Below are positions 1 through 10,628 of a stretch of DNA of 64,000 nucleotides, in pieces; within the stretch, counting starts at the first letter, position 1; each line of letters opens with the position of its first letter. A program made the translations under genes and the position numbers. The stretch is from Candidula unifasciata (Eukaryota; Mollusca; Gastropoda; Stylommatophora; Geomitridae), in NCBI GenBank assembly GCA_905116865.2, contig CAJHNH020000838.1:62001-126000 (forward strand). The letters are read 5' to 3'. The notes under the pieces are model-generated. The model searched no databases and had not been told where the DNA came from. It saw only the letters and a list, made by a program, of their open reading frames with translations.

Positions 1-103
1 TGTGGCTTTTCTGCCTACCCCCGGGAGTGAACCCGGACCACAAGGAGTTCATCACCCGGCCGCCGCGAAAGTCAGATTTAACCAACTTTGCTAGAGAGCC
101 GGG
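1..103 (-). repeat. tRNA-derived SINE fragment
   Basis: On the minus strand a pol III B-box-like GGTTCACTCCC (23-33) is followed by ggtaggcagaaaagccac, resembling the SINE body at 52835-53065. It is cut by the window edge. Confidence 0.45.
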
Positions 104-435
104 CCAATGGATGAAGATATATGATATGGCCTGTCTTTGTGCACTAATCCTAATTCAAGTCGCTGAGATGTGGCACTGGTAGTCACGCCTGTCCACAGCC
201 CTCTGCCTTGTGTACTTGCAGCCATTTCTGCCAAACCATCTAGTATCTTCTTTCCTGGTCTCCCTCTGCCTCTCCTACCTCTCTTCCTCTCCAACTTTCC
301 CACTGTCATAATATACCACAGCTGTTCCATTCCCACAAATGACCAAAGAATGTAGATGGTCTCCTTCCGATGCATATAACAGTTCTCTTCATTAGTTATT
401 ACATTTTTACAACACATCTTTTTTACTCTTTTCAT
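91..435 (-). mobile_element. LINE 3' fragment (reverse transcriptase C-terminus)
   Basis: The frame reads GKLERKRGRRGRGRPGKKIL then DGLAEMA. This basic GRGRP motif is typical of the RT C-terminal end in mollusc-type non-LTR retrotransposons. The copy is 5'-truncated, related to 4870-5085. Confidence 0.7.
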
Positions 436-838
436 CTGTCCAATGTGTTCTCATCATTCGCCTACAAAAACCACATCTCTGCAGCTTCTACATAATCTTT
501 CACTCATCAGCTGATTGCCTATGAACCCGTACAAACAATATCATAAATTATTGTTTGTATGCAAATATGATCATACCTTCTCCTTTGGAATAAACAAGGC
601 AGGTCGAGGGAGGGATCATTAAGCATGGGCAACAAGTGGTCTCTACAATACTGCACAGGCTTTGTTCTGTGGAGAGGACTTTTCTTGACATGGGCGGGTT
701 TTGCTAGTCACACTCGCCATGGCCATGGGCTGTGAGTCCCATGCCTCCTCACAGCGCAATATAACACTATCGTCTGGATAGATGGAAAGGTGCCAATGAC
801 CATGTCGTCCACACACTATTGAGTGTGCAGCCAGTACC
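436..838. other. No feature recognised
   Basis: AT-rich sequence downstream of BPNT2 exon 4 on its strand, so probably intron. I see no exon, repeat or RNA in it. Confidence 0.4.
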
Positions 839-2490
839 AAAGCTGTCACATAAGCATAGTGGTCACTGCCAAAAGCTGTCACATAAGCATGGTGGTCACT
901 GCCCAAAGCTGTCACATAAGCATAGTAGTCACTGCCCAAAGCTGTCACATAAGCATAGTAGTCACTGCCCAAAGCTGTCACATAAGCATAGTGAACACTG
1001 CCCAAAGCTGTCACATAAGCATAGTAGTCACTGCCCAAAGCTGTCACATAAGCATAGTGGTCACTGCCCAAAGCTGTCACATAAGCATAGTGGTCACTGC
1101 CCAAAGCTGTCACATAAGCATAGTAGTCACTGCCCAAAGCTGTCACATAAGCATAGTGAACACTGCCCAAAGCTGTCACATAAGCATAGTGAACACTGCC
1201 CAAAGCTGTCACATAAGCATAGTAGTCACTGCCCAAAGCTGTCACATAAGCATAGTGGTCACTGCCCAAAGCTGTCACATAAGCATAGTAGACACTGCCC
1301 AAAGCTGTCACAGAAGCATAGTGGTCACTGCCCAAAGCTGTCACAGAAGCATAGTGGTCACTGCCCAAAGCTGTCACATAAGCATAGTAGTCACTGCCCA
1401 AAGCTGTCACATAAGCATAGTGGTCACTGCCCAAAGCTGTCACATAAGCATAGTAGTCACTGCCAGCCAAAGCTGCACATAAGCATACTTAGTCACTGCC
1501 AAAGCTGTCACATAAGCATAGTGAACACTGCCCAAAGCTGTCACATAAGCATAGTAGTCACTGCCCAAAGCTGTCACATAAGCATAGTGGTCACTGCCCA
1601 AAGCTGTCACATAAGCATAGTGGTCACTGCCCAAAGCTGTCACATAAGCATAGTAGTCACTGCCCAAAGCTGTCACATAAGCATAGTGAACACTGCCCAA
1701 AGCTGTCACATAAGCATAGTAGTCACTGCCCAAAGCTGTCACATAAGCATAGTAGTCACTGCCAAAAGCTGTCACATAAGCATAGTGGTCACTGCCCAAA
1801 GCAGTCACATAAGCATAGTAGACACTGCCCAAAGCTGTCACATAAGCATAGTAGTCACTGCCCAAAGCTGTCACATAAGCATAGTGGTCACTGCCCAAAG
1901 CAGTCACATAAGCATAGTAGACACTGCCCAAAGCTGTCACATAAGCATAGTAGTCACTGCCCAAAGCTGTCACATAAGCATAGTGGTCACTGCCCAAAGC
2001 TGTCACATAAGCATAGTGGTCACTGCCCAAAGCTGTCACATAAGCATAGTAGACACTGCCCAAAGCTGTCACATAAGCATAGTAGACACTGCCCAAAGCT
2101 GTCACATAAGCATAGTGAACACTGCCCAAAGCTGTAACATAAGCATAGTGAACACTGCCCAAAGCTGTAACATAAGCATAGTGGACACTGCCCAAAGCTG
2201 TCACATAAGCATAGTAGACACTGCCCAAAGCTGTAACATAAGCATAGTGAACACTGCCCAAAGCTGTCACATAAGCATAGTGGTCACTGCCCAAAGCTGT
2301 CACATAAGCATAGTAGTCACTGCCCAAAGCTGTCACATAAGCATAGTAGTCACTGCCCAAAGCTGTCACATAAGCATAGTAGTCACTGCCCAAAGCAGTC
2401 ACATAAGCATAGTGATCACTGCCCAAAGCTGTCACATAAGCATAGTAGTCACTGCCAAAAGCTGTCACATAAGCATAGTGGTCACTGCCC
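839..2490. repeat. 33-bp minisatellite, about 50 copies
   Basis: The unit begins AAAGCTGTCACATAAGCATA; variants at one site read gtggtcac, gtagtcac, gtgaacac or gtagacac, with one irregular block near 1465-1500. Because 33 is divisible by 3, frames stay open on both strands: 586 codons at 819-2579 on plus, 275 and 353 codons on minus (unit SDYYAYVTALG). The substitutions do not favour any frame, so these are not treated as genes. Confidence 0.97.
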
Positions 2491-2884
2491 AAAGATGCCA
2501 CATTAAATCCCCTAAATGCAGCAAAACCGGCTCAAAACTGACTGACACAGTTAACAAGCCTCCACCTCACTTCAAATGACAAAGACAGATTACCCAGATG
2601 ATTCTTTATCCCAGGACATGCTGCTTTACTTGATCTATATATTCTACATTTGGCTTCTTTGGTTCATTTGCTGTTTGCAATTTTCAGGGTACTTAAGTAC
2701 CTGAAGCAGAGTTTACACTACTCAAGATATTGGAGCACCTCTCCATAGCTGTCTGTTGACAGATCAGTTAAGATTCAAATCAATCAACCCAATCAACCAT
2801 CAGCAGTTGTTTTCATAACTTGCTTCTCCAGCTCACAAGAAAACTGCACGAGGCTGTGTCTGTAAAATCACTGCAAGCCAAACC
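2491..2884. other. No feature recognised
   Basis: Spacer between two minisatellites, probably BPNT2 intron. No exon for the missing BPNT2 C-terminus was found here. Confidence 0.4.
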
Positions 2885-3412
2885 AGTTCCTCTGTTCTGA
2901 GACAGACCAATGAAACCTCTGCCCTGAGATAGACCAATGCAATCTTTGCCCTGAGATAGACCAAACAAACCTCTGCCCTGAGATAAACCAATGAAATCTC
3001 TGCCCTGAGATAGACCAATGAAACCTCTGCCCTGAGATAAGACCAATGAAACCTCTGCCCTGAGACAAAACCAATGAAACCTTTGCCCTGAGATAGACCA
3101 ATGAAACCTCTGCCCTGAGATAGACCAATGAAACCTCTGCCCTGAGACAGACCAATGAACCCTCTGCACTGAGACAGACCAATGAAACCTCTGCCCTGAG
3201 ACAGACCAATGAAATCTCTGCCCTGAGATAAGACCAATGAAACCTCTGCCCTGAGACAGACCAATAAAACCTCTGCTCTGAGATAGACCAATGAAACCTC
3301 TACCCTGAGATAGACCAATGAAACCTCTACCCTGAGACAGACCAATAAAACCTCTGCCCTGAGATAGACCAATGAAACCTCTGCCCTGAGATAGACCAAT
3401 GAAACCTTTGCA
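2885..3412. repeat. 27-bp minisatellite, about 19 copies
   Basis: The unit contains CTGCCCTGAGATAGACCAAT, with a few 28-bp units. The period divisible by 3 gives minus-strand ORFs (units ending GQRFHWS or GRGFIGLSQ) with no coding signature. Confidence 0.95.
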
Positions 3413-3649
3413 TTGTCATCATCATATCATGCCATCATACATTACCAGAGCCCAAAGTCTAGGTCTCCATTCCTTTCTATCTGGTGCCTTTCTCTAACTA
3501 GAATTCAAACATATCACTTTATATTCTAGAGATCTCTAAGCTAACTTTTTGGCCACCCTGTTGATCATAGTGGCATAGTGAAAGAAGAAGAATAAATACA
3601 ATCAAATGACTTGCAGAGGAAAATGCCACACGCTTCTTACCTGACACCA

Positions 3650-3760
3650 GATGCTCCCATCCTACTGTCATCACCTCTCAGCCATACATAACCTGAGCCA
3701 CAAGATACTTTCATCCTACTTTCATCACCTCTCAGCCATACATAGCCTGAGCCACAAGAT
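3650..3760. repeat. 54-bp tandem duplication
   Basis: Two copies starting gatgctccc (3650) and gatacttt (3704), sharing tcacctctcagccatacata. It lies next to BPNT2 exon 4. Confidence 0.85.
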
Positions 3761-3818
3761 GCAAGCACCATCAACACAATTCAAGCAATTAATTGTTTCT
3801 TTTTTTAAACAGACTCAC

Positions 3819-3995
3819 CTGCACCTCCGGCAGAAATAATCTGTACTGTGTCCCCTAGGGCACTCTTGGCAACCTGTTCTACAGCTCCACTATGACTGCG
3901 GGACACAATGATGCTGTGCTTCTCTACACTTCCATTTTCTGCTATCTCTGCTGGCTTCAGGTTCTTAGAATGACCGTAGCCATCCCAAGCCCAAA
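3819..3995 (-). CDS. BPNT2: BPNT2 coding exon 4
   Basis: 177 bp between acceptor tgatttcag and donor GTGAGT. It encodes [11 protein letters not shown] through [13 protein letters not shown] to ISAGGAG, phase 1 at both ends. This is the last exon of the gene inside the window; the next is off the left edge. Confidence 0.92.
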
Positions 3996-6900
3996 CTGAA
4001 ATCATAATCGTGTCAGGTTTTTCATTAGTTTCCCTTAATGCTCGAAAACACATCACAACATTTTATCACCCACGTCCAAAATTAAGATAGCAGACAATGA
4101 CAAATGAAAATGTGCATGAAGCTGAACATTTACTGTGACAGTCTCTCACAAATGCAGAGCAGATAATTTAGTTTTTGTAGTTTACAAGTGTCCCTTGTGA
4201 GGAAATCTGAAACAGCTCAAACTAAGTGCTACTTTCTTTAAATATGCTCGAGCTGATGTAGAAATAAATACGAACAACAGAAATTATTTCACATATACCC
4301 ACATATGCTCTAGCTGATGTAGGAAATTGTATGAACAACATAAATTATTTCTCTTATACAAACATATCTGGTAATCTGGTAATTTTAGTTTCAGCTGTAT
4401 AATAAAACAGGTCATCCCATAGTTGCTCCGCTCCTGTGCCAATGAAAAACACACAAAATGTTTATCACAGTTCAAATGAAATCCGCGGCTCACAGTGTCA
4501 CGACATACACTCAACCCAGAAGCTGGGCAACGAAAATATATTCCTTCCAGTCTACCAATAGAGAAAAAATGCAACGGCCACTGTCTGGCAGAAGCAAAAA
4601 AAACAATTTGCCACGGCTAAAAGAAGTGGCCATGCCTAGTGTCCATTTCAACCTGAAGCATTATGTGAGGGTTTATAAACGGTCACCCCAGCATTACCCT
4701 CACTATTAGCTAGGGAAAGGGACTTAGGACATTAAATCCACCAGCAAGCGTCGCCACTACAATGACCTGTCTGCCTTCGTTAACGACTGTTCACACAGCA
4801 GGCATGCAGTTCTTCGGCACGAAGGAGACACCTTGAACTTGGGTTTTGGACTGCCGACTCCCTACAAGATGCCAAAAAGGACAAATGGGACATTTTGTGA
4901 CCACTGGAAAAATCTGTGGAAAGAGAGACAGAGGAAGACAAAGCCAGAAGATTCTTGATGGCCTTTTGTGATGGTATGGAGGGGTGTCAACACATGAACT
5001 TATACTCTTAGCTGCGGATTGCAGACTGTGGAAAGGCATGATCGGCCATGCCAGTCACTTGATGATGATGATGATTCTTATCACAGTTACACCATCTGGC
5101 ATATTTTGTCTTCTCTGCGGTGTAGGAGCTGGACACTTACCTGCGGATCCCCAGGTCATGGGTTCAGGTCGTGATGGGGCGGATGTTAAATGGGTACCCG
5201 ATAAAGTCCTGGAAAGTAAAGGTGGCCGGCACAATGCTGACAACATCATCTACCATGTGCTCATTGGTCTGTCAAATACAGGGTTACCCCTTCATGTCAA
5301 TACGCCTGAGGGCATGAAAAAGGATCCTTCACTTCTCTTTCTATCCCCCCACCTCCACCACTCCTGTTGGCCAGTTTATTTTCCTTTTCCCTGACAATAT
5401 CCAGAACACTACAACTGTGTCAAATCTCTTTCACCAATTTATGTTTTTCAACTTATTACTTCTGCAAGATCTTAAACAACCAGCCATTACAACCAGTATT
5501 TACCACGCCGCAGAGTAGGCACTGAGGATTCAGGGCCGCATGGCTAGTGCAGTTGCCACACACTGTGCATGTCAGAATTGTACTTTTGCCCCAGTCAGAA
5601 GAAACTCCACATCCTTACCGAGGATTTGAACCTTGGTCTTCCCCAGCGTTATTAACCGTTCAGCCTGTTGCTTCTCCCTGCAACTTCTATACATAAATTA
5701 TTTACACTATATCAATCAACGATCACGTCTGCTATATTTACCAGCTCATTACTTCTGTTTATGTGTGTGTGTGTACCTGTGTGTTACTTGTGTGTGTGTG
5801 TGCATGCGTGTGTGTATACATACATAATACATATATCCATTACTTTTACTATATTCTATAAACCAGTGACTTGTCCTACTAGTTACAGTTATATTATTAC
5901 TCCTATAATTGACAAGTATTAATTACTTTGGCTACATTACATACCTGTTTCATCTGTAAATGGCCGATTAATAACACCAATTTTTGGCTCCCCGTCAACA
6001 ACAACACAGACCATGGTTGTGACATATTCAGTGAGACTTTCTGCAAGGAACACAAACCAAATGGTAAAATAGACAAACTTGTTTAAGACTACGATGCTCT
6101 TTGCTTCTACAAACCTTCCTTCCAAACTAAAAACATGGCTGGATCAATGCACCCGAGAGGCATCAGCCCACACTTTGAGAACCCCAGGTGTTGAGTATAA
6201 ATGTTATTGATTCTAGCCAGCTGCGGCAGAATAAGTAAACATTACATTAGGCACAGTCGATACAGGACTGTTAATGAGCTGTGGTAGTAGGGCGTCACAC
6301 ACAAAACTACCATTAATGTGCTGTGACAGATGTCTTCAAGACAGGGACAAGCCTTTCATATTTGCTACCCAGCTCAGTGTTTCAGATTTGTCTCTCCTGT
6401 CTGCAAACAGTTTGTGGGCAGGAATCTCTGGGTTCCATAAATCTCAGGATGGGATTATCTGATCTTTTAATAATTTGAGGACAGGATTATCTGAGCCCCT
6501 CACAGGACAAAGGTTATAACCCTAGCCAAGATGAGGATTTTGCTTGGTAAATGGTGTCAACTAAGCACATTTTTACAAAATAAAAAAAGACTAGTACCCA
6601 CCCCCCCCCCCCCCCCAGATCTCAGGTAATGAAAGAACATCTAATTTTCTCGGACAAGGATATAAGAAAAAAAAACGTGTGCCTTCTCTCTGAGTTAAAG
6701 TTTCTTGGCAGTTAGAAACTGAAACTGGCAGCCAAGAAAGGCTAATCAGGCTACATTTAAACAATATAAAACCCACTCACACATACACAAATTATAGCAC
6801 ACATAATTTAGGTACATAGACATCTGGATACACAGAAAGAAGAAAGGACATAGACACTATGCATATCATAGATTAGAAGAACATGTATCTCCTTCACTGT

Positions 6901-9677
6901 AATTTGCTGCGGAAGACTGCTCAACAGGGATGCATCTCAAGAGCAACAATGTTCATTCTAGTCAATCAATCAACCAACCAATCAGGTTTGTCTTTCTTAG
7001 CCTTGGTTTGCTCTCTATCCACAAAATAAATTAACATCTTCTGAGTCTGATCTCTTCCTTATCCATCAATCTGAGATGGGAAACCTTGCCAGTAGCTCTG
7101 CTACTGTCAGCACTGCTGCTGGAGTATCTGGGGCACGCAAGGCCTTCCACAACAGCAAGCTGAGAACCTAGAAAGGAGGGGGGCGGGCATCCACATGTTC
7201 ATTTACAATAAAGATAATACACCATCTGTTCAAAAAATACATACCCGTATACTCTTGTGTGGCATCTAGTGGATCAATCCAAATGGCTATCCGGCTGACA
7301 GTCATTGACTGGTCGCTTTTGATAACATCTTCAATTTCATCCAGCTTTGTTTTCGCTGACAAGATTTGGTTGAGGTCAACAGGTCTATTGTCATGTTCTT
7401 CCGACACCACCTGAAGAATACATTGATTTATCATCATCATCATTTCAAGCTGTTAAATGTCACACAGGGCTCACAGTCTATTCTCCCATTCTGTTCTTTC
7501 CTGTGCATTTGTCTCAATATCATGGATGGAACCCAGTTCAGCTGGCTGATCACTGATTAAGAATCAACATCATAGCTCACTGTTCATATCCACAGATAGT
7601 CATGCCTATAGCAAATGTCTTTAGATGTGGATGTTAACCATTCCCATAGCATAATGATTATATACACACCGTTCTCCTCTCGTATGCCCGTCTATGACAG
7701 ATGCCCATCTGATTTCTCATTGTCACATTCTTACACATGTTGTTTCAACTAACCTTGTGTCTTCTATCAGCATACATCCATAAACAGTCTTCAGAAGCGC
7801 CCTCTGCTAGTAGGAGCATTCCCATTGCTTTCGTAGCCAGAAAATCCACTCTTTCATTCCCTCAAACTCCCACTCCAGTATTTTCCAGATGAGTCTCTCT
7901 AAAGGGTTTAAGCTGAAAGGATCTGATTCCCTGCAAAATGTTTTCCCCTAAATATTGGTCTCTCTCTCTCTCTCTCGTCGCTCTCTCTCTCTCACTCCGT
8001 AGAATGGCTAGTCATCTGCCGAGAGTGTTGCACAAAGTAAGAACTCTGTAGATCTGGCGATAATCCCCATGGATCTCTGTGAAAAATTGCCCTTGTGAAC
8101 TAAATAAGGCATCCATGAAATGAACCCCCACCCCCATAACCTTCAAAGCAAGGCAAATGGCCTGTCTTCTGTGTGTTCTTCTTCTCTGTTACATAATTAT
8201 ACTCACTGACACAATATTATTATATCTAAATTAATATTCGCTAATATTAAAACTCCCATACTCATACTCTTGCTGTTTCAATGACGTTGATGTAGTTAGA
8301 CTGGATTTTCCAAGACCTATAAGTTACTAAAGATGTGATGTCCTTCAAGTAAAAGACTAGTTTATAATATCTGAAGGAAAAATAAAAAGGACTAACTAAA
8401 ATTAAAAGTACTTTCATCTCAGACTACAGAGAGAGAGAGGAGACCAAGACCTATATGAGACTGAGCATAGAAAAAAATCTTACTTTAATAAAAAAAACGA
8501 TTCGGCTGAGCTCCAAATAATGGTCCCAAATTATCGAGGCTAAAAAAATACTCTTACAGGGCCTCAATGTTTGTGACTGCCGCCAGGAAAATTAGCTAAA
8601 TAGTCAGTGCTACTAGTGCCGCCATGGTAACCTCGCATCCGCGTAAGTTCCATCCATAACCCTTCAATCGACAGTGTCGCAAAACCACGGTTGTTGACAG
8701 ATTCTGGTGGTGGTGTCGTAAGTGCAATACTCCTTGACCTAACCCAGGGAAGAAGTTAAACCTAGGACCCAGGGAAGAAGTTAAACCTAGGACCCAGGGA
8801 AGAAGTTAAACCTAGGACCCAGGGGAGAAATTAAACCTTGGACCCAAGGGAGAAGTTAAACCTAGGACCCAGAGAAGACATTTAATTAAACCTAGGGTAG
8901 GGCCCAGGGAAGAAGTTAAACCTTAGACCCAGGGGATAAGTTAAACCTAGCACTCAGGGAAAAAGTAAAACCTTGGACCCAGGGGGAAACTCTAGGAGTA
9001 CTAGGACCCAGAGGAGAAGCTAAACCTAGGACCCAGGGAAGAAGTTAAACCTAGCACAACAGTGTCGGAGCTGTCGACACGATGAGATGATTTGGGACCG
9101 TTATTCGGAGGAGTGTTTCCCGCGGTTTGCGGTATATTCGCAGGAAAGAAGTCCGCAATTTACATATGATTGAGGCGCTATTAGTGTTATGTATTTTCTT
9201 AGCTTCGATAATTTGGGACCATTGTTCGGAGGATAGCCAACTATCACGATCAACGATTTTATTTATTGCGTTCTAATCTTAAAAAAAATAAAAAAAAGCA
9301 AAAATACAGATTAAATAAGGTGTAAAAGAAAAACAGAGGGTCTGCTGGCCTACCTTTATTCCAGGATACATTTTTGAAAAGCCATAGAAAATAGCCCTGT
9401 GAGATTCTAAGTCCCCGTTTGTGAGCATCTCCTTGGCACCTTCCTTGGTCAACCCCTTGACTTTCTCGCTCAGTTTGTGTTGTTGGTGCACCTCTTTCAC
9501 TTTCAGTCCTCCTCTCTGAGCCAGTTCAATACTGACCGCTAACAGCTCCTTCATGCTAACTCTTTGTTCTCTCCTGAAGAAATCCGGAATACCAAATAGA
9601 TATAACAATGCCAGCAAGAACGCCATGACAAAAATCAAGACCCCGAGGGGGTTGAGTCTTACGTTTACAGGCGCCAT
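3819..9677 (-). CDS. BPNT2: Golgi-resident PAP phosphatase (BPNT2/IMPAD1/gPAPP) homologue, partial at the 3' end
   Basis: Members of this family hydrolyse 3'-phosphoadenosine 5'-phosphate, the by-product of sulfotransferases, to AMP in the Golgi lumen. Four coding exons (9354-9677, 7245-7410, 5945-6040, 3819-3995) join in frame with GT/AG borders; the last three junctions are phase 1. The protein opens with [12 protein letters not shown], closely like the vertebrate start, then a hydrophobic signal-anchor (about residues 11-29), a coiled linker, the metal-binding SEEH (111-114) and the inositol-monophosphatase motif [12 protein letters not shown] (about 153-164). [12 protein letters not shown] and IIVSRSHSG follow, and the window's coding ends in the SAGGAG segment. 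The remaining roughly 100 residues, including the second metal motif (WDICAGNA in vertebrates), were not found in 1-3818 and must lie off the left edge. The start codon has A at -3 and G at +4. Introns carry minisatellites and SINEs, but no break is seen in the exons. Confidence 0.93.
3996..4369. other. BPNT2 intron segment, nothing recognised
   Basis: Intronic spacer upstream of exon 4. A short imperfect repeat (tatgctctagctgatgtag at 4304 resembles a segment at 4244) is the only structure. Confidence 0.4.
4370..4870 (-). mobile_element. LINE 3'-end repeat, copy 1 (internally deleted)
   Basis: About 500 bp shared with 17905-18690. Both contain gttgctccgctcctgtgcca, the segment caacggccac(t/c)gtctggcag, and gactgccgactccctacaag. 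The second copy joins directly to an RNase H-bearing LINE frame on the minus strand, so this is its 3' UTR and C-terminal end. Relative to copy 2, about 290 bp are missing. Confidence 0.75.
4870..5085 (+). mobile_element. LINE RT tail with (GAT)n end
   Basis: Plus-strand reading [20 protein letters not shown] then KILDGLL, a stop, and [15 protein letters not shown]. It ends in gatgatgatgatg. This is a degenerate copy of the family seen at 91-435. Confidence 0.65.
5150..5240 (+). repeat. SINE core copy
   Basis: Contains AAATGGGTACCCGATAAAGT followed by cctggaaagtaaaggtgg. The same 3' core recurs on the minus strand at 56368-56515 and 33957-34020. Confidence 0.65.
5540..5670 (-). repeat. tRNA-derived SINE
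   Basis: Minus-strand B-box-like GGTTCAAATCC (5632-5622), preceded by tRNA-like sequence and followed by a short unrelated body. There is no good tRNA cloverleaf, so it is not a functional tRNA gene. Confidence 0.5.
5763..5817. repeat. (TG)n microsatellite
   Basis: Interrupted TG runs in BPNT2 intron 3. Confidence 0.8.
5945..6040 (-). CDS. BPNT2: BPNT2 coding exon 3
   Basis: 96 bp between acceptor ttccttgcag and donor GTATGT. The split codon with exon 2 gives Glu, so the joint reads [14 protein letters not shown], then [14 protein letters not shown]. The reading matches the family closely and ends in phase 1. Confidence 0.93.
6041..7244. other. BPNT2 intron 2; poly-C tract, otherwise nothing
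   Basis: Bounded by the exon 2 donor and exon 3 acceptor. A run of 16 C lies at 6601-6616. No mobile element could be identified. Confidence 0.6.
7245..7410 (-). CDS. BPNT2: BPNT2 coding exon 2 (catalytic metal-binding motif)
   Basis: 166 bp: acceptor ttcttcag, then [10 protein letters not shown]..., ending at QEYT plus one base before the donor GTATGT. It holds the SEEH and [12 protein letters not shown] motifs that bind the catalytic metals. An (ATG)n stretch lies just upstream of the acceptor on the coding strand. Confidence 0.93.
7411..8510. other. BPNT2 intron 1, distal part
   Basis: Contains (CT)n at 7963-7996 and a short dispersed repeat at about 7975-8060 (actccgtagaatggctagtc) that recurs at 57566-57660 and 63727-63800. 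Nothing else was recognised. Confidence 0.5.
8511..9233. repeat. Foldback/MITE-like inverted repeat around a minisatellite
   Basis: 8511-8543 (core TGGTCCCAAATTATCGAGGC) is matched in reverse complement at 9200-9233 with about three differences in 33. A third partial copy in the direct orientation lies at about 9088-9115. The arms enclose the 25-bp array and sequence with CpG-rich patches. It may be a miniature transposon. Confidence 0.55.
8736..9055. repeat. 25-bp minisatellite, about 12 copies
   Basis: Degenerate unit containing CCCAGGGAAGAAGTTAAACC in BPNT2 intron 1. Confidence 0.9.
9354..9677 (-). CDS. BPNT2: BPNT2 coding exon 1 (start codon, signal-anchor)
   Basis: Carries 108 codons from ATG at 9677-9675 to ...MYPGIK, followed by the donor GTAGGC. 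It encodes the N-terminal cytosolic tip, one membrane span and the TNGD segment of the phosphatase fold. The end is phase 0. The ATG context AAGATGGCGCC resembles a YY1-type start-site motif. Confidence 0.92.
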
Positions 9678-9887
9678 CTTGCATGGAAACCTACAAATAA
9701 AGCTGTAAGCGCCGCAAGTTTCGACTCTGGCTATTCGCGCATCTCAAAAAACATTATTAAACTGAGTCTTTTTTGTTTTTAATTGATCAATTATTATAAT
9801 TAAACAATGCTCATCACTCTATGACAAGCGTAAGTTGGTTTATTTACAAAATATTTTTGGTCGAAAGCAGAGGTAAACAAAAGGAAC
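9678..9887. promoter_or_regulatory. Upstream region of BPNT2, cut off by the LTR insertion
   Basis: This 210-bp stretch lies between the BPNT2 start codon and the 5' LTR. Its first 70 bases are relatively rich in CpG (cgccgcaag, attcgcgcatc); the rest is AT-rich. It should contain the BPNT2 5' UTR and core promoter, but no TATA or initiator can be assigned with confidence. Confidence 0.35.
9883..9887. repeat. Target-site duplication, left copy (GGAAC)
   Basis: These five bases directly before the 5' LTR are repeated exactly at 17493-17497 after the 3' LTR, the signature of integrase-mediated insertion. Confidence 0.93.
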
Positions 9888-10613
9888 TGTAGTGAGTCAT
9901 TTTCTCCTCATTAATTTATGCCCGATAGATGACGTCAGTAATAGATGTAAGACGAATGTTTTGACTGGTTGAGATAACACGAGATTTATGTCTTGAGTTT
10001 CATGAGAGACATCGGAAAGTCAGGTTTTATGTGAAACATGATTGTTCACAGGATTTGTATGAAATGTGAATTATCACGGGCCAGACACAACTTTCAACAG
10101 TGGGAAATTCGTGAGAATGAATCCAGAATATTCTAGAATCAGAGATCAGAGGGCTATATAATAGCGAGGAAAAGGTTTGTGGGCAGTCTCGTTTTGGACC
10201 CAGGAACAGTGTGCATGGACAGCGGTGGATGATGTGTGAATTCAGCAGATGTTTTTGAGTGAATTTGTTCCAGTCCAACTTGGCGAAGAAAGCTGGCCAG
10301 TAACATGTCTGCCGGTCGTCTGAGTGTATCTGTCAGGACAGCTGTTGTGTTTCGTTTACGATGTTAGTGTAAATCGATTGGGATTTCTGCTTGAAGGTAA
10401 TAATTGATTCTTGCATTATAATGTGTGCCTGGACAGTTGTCAAGTTCATGTGCCGGCTGTGTAAGCCGCGAGTGGAAGAATAAAGTACTGGAACAGTATC
10501 GTGTTGTTTCCCAGTCGTCCATTTTTTCTGCTCGACGTGTGATGTCGGTTTTGTGAGTTGGCAGCGAGCGTGCGATGAGGCGAGCCAGTAGAAGATAAAA
10601 GAGAATCATCGCA
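9888..10613 (+). repeat. 5' LTR (726 bp)
   Basis: Starts TGTAGTGAGTC and ends AATCATCGCA. It contains a TATA-like box TATATAATA at 10155-10163 and a polyadenylation signal AATAAA at 10479-10484, as expected for U3 and R. Read side by side with 16767-17492 I see no difference. Translations on the minus strand inside it are chance ORFs. Confidence 0.95.
10155..10163 (+). promoter_or_regulatory. TATA box of the 5' LTR
   Basis: TATATAATA in a GC-richer context (gggctatataatagcg) about 270 bp into the LTR, upstream of the AATAAA at 10479. The position suits the U3 promoter of the element. The same box lies at 17034-17042 in the 3' LTR. Confidence 0.6.
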
Positions 10614-10615
10614 GA

Positions 10616-10628
10616 TGGGGGCTCGTCC
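10616..10628 (+). other. Primer binding site, tRNA-Pro type
   Basis: TGGGGGCTCGTCC starts two bases after the 5' LTR and is complementary to the 3' end (with CCA) of metazoan tRNA-Pro over 13 bases. After that the match breaks (AAAC instead of GGG). Use of tRNA-Pro is known from gammaretroviruses and some LTR retrotransposons. Confidence 0.75.

Noticed and set aside
839..2490. CRISPR array
   Set aside because: Units are contiguous tandem copies without unique spacers, and the DNA is eukaryotic.
819..2579. 586-codon plus ORF and two long minus ORFs as protein genes
   Set aside because: They coincide with the 33-bp array; variation shows no preference for any frame, and open frames exist on both strands.
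8626..8645. gccgccATGG start with a nearby GTAAGT as a gene start
   Set aside because: Good start context, but no coding continuation and it lies in the possible foldback element within BPNT2 intron 1.
9821..9829. ATGACAAGC followed by GTAAGT as UBE2W first exon
   Set aside because: The phase would fit, but 23647-23661 (MTSME then GTAAGT) matches the family's first exon far better and lies nearer.
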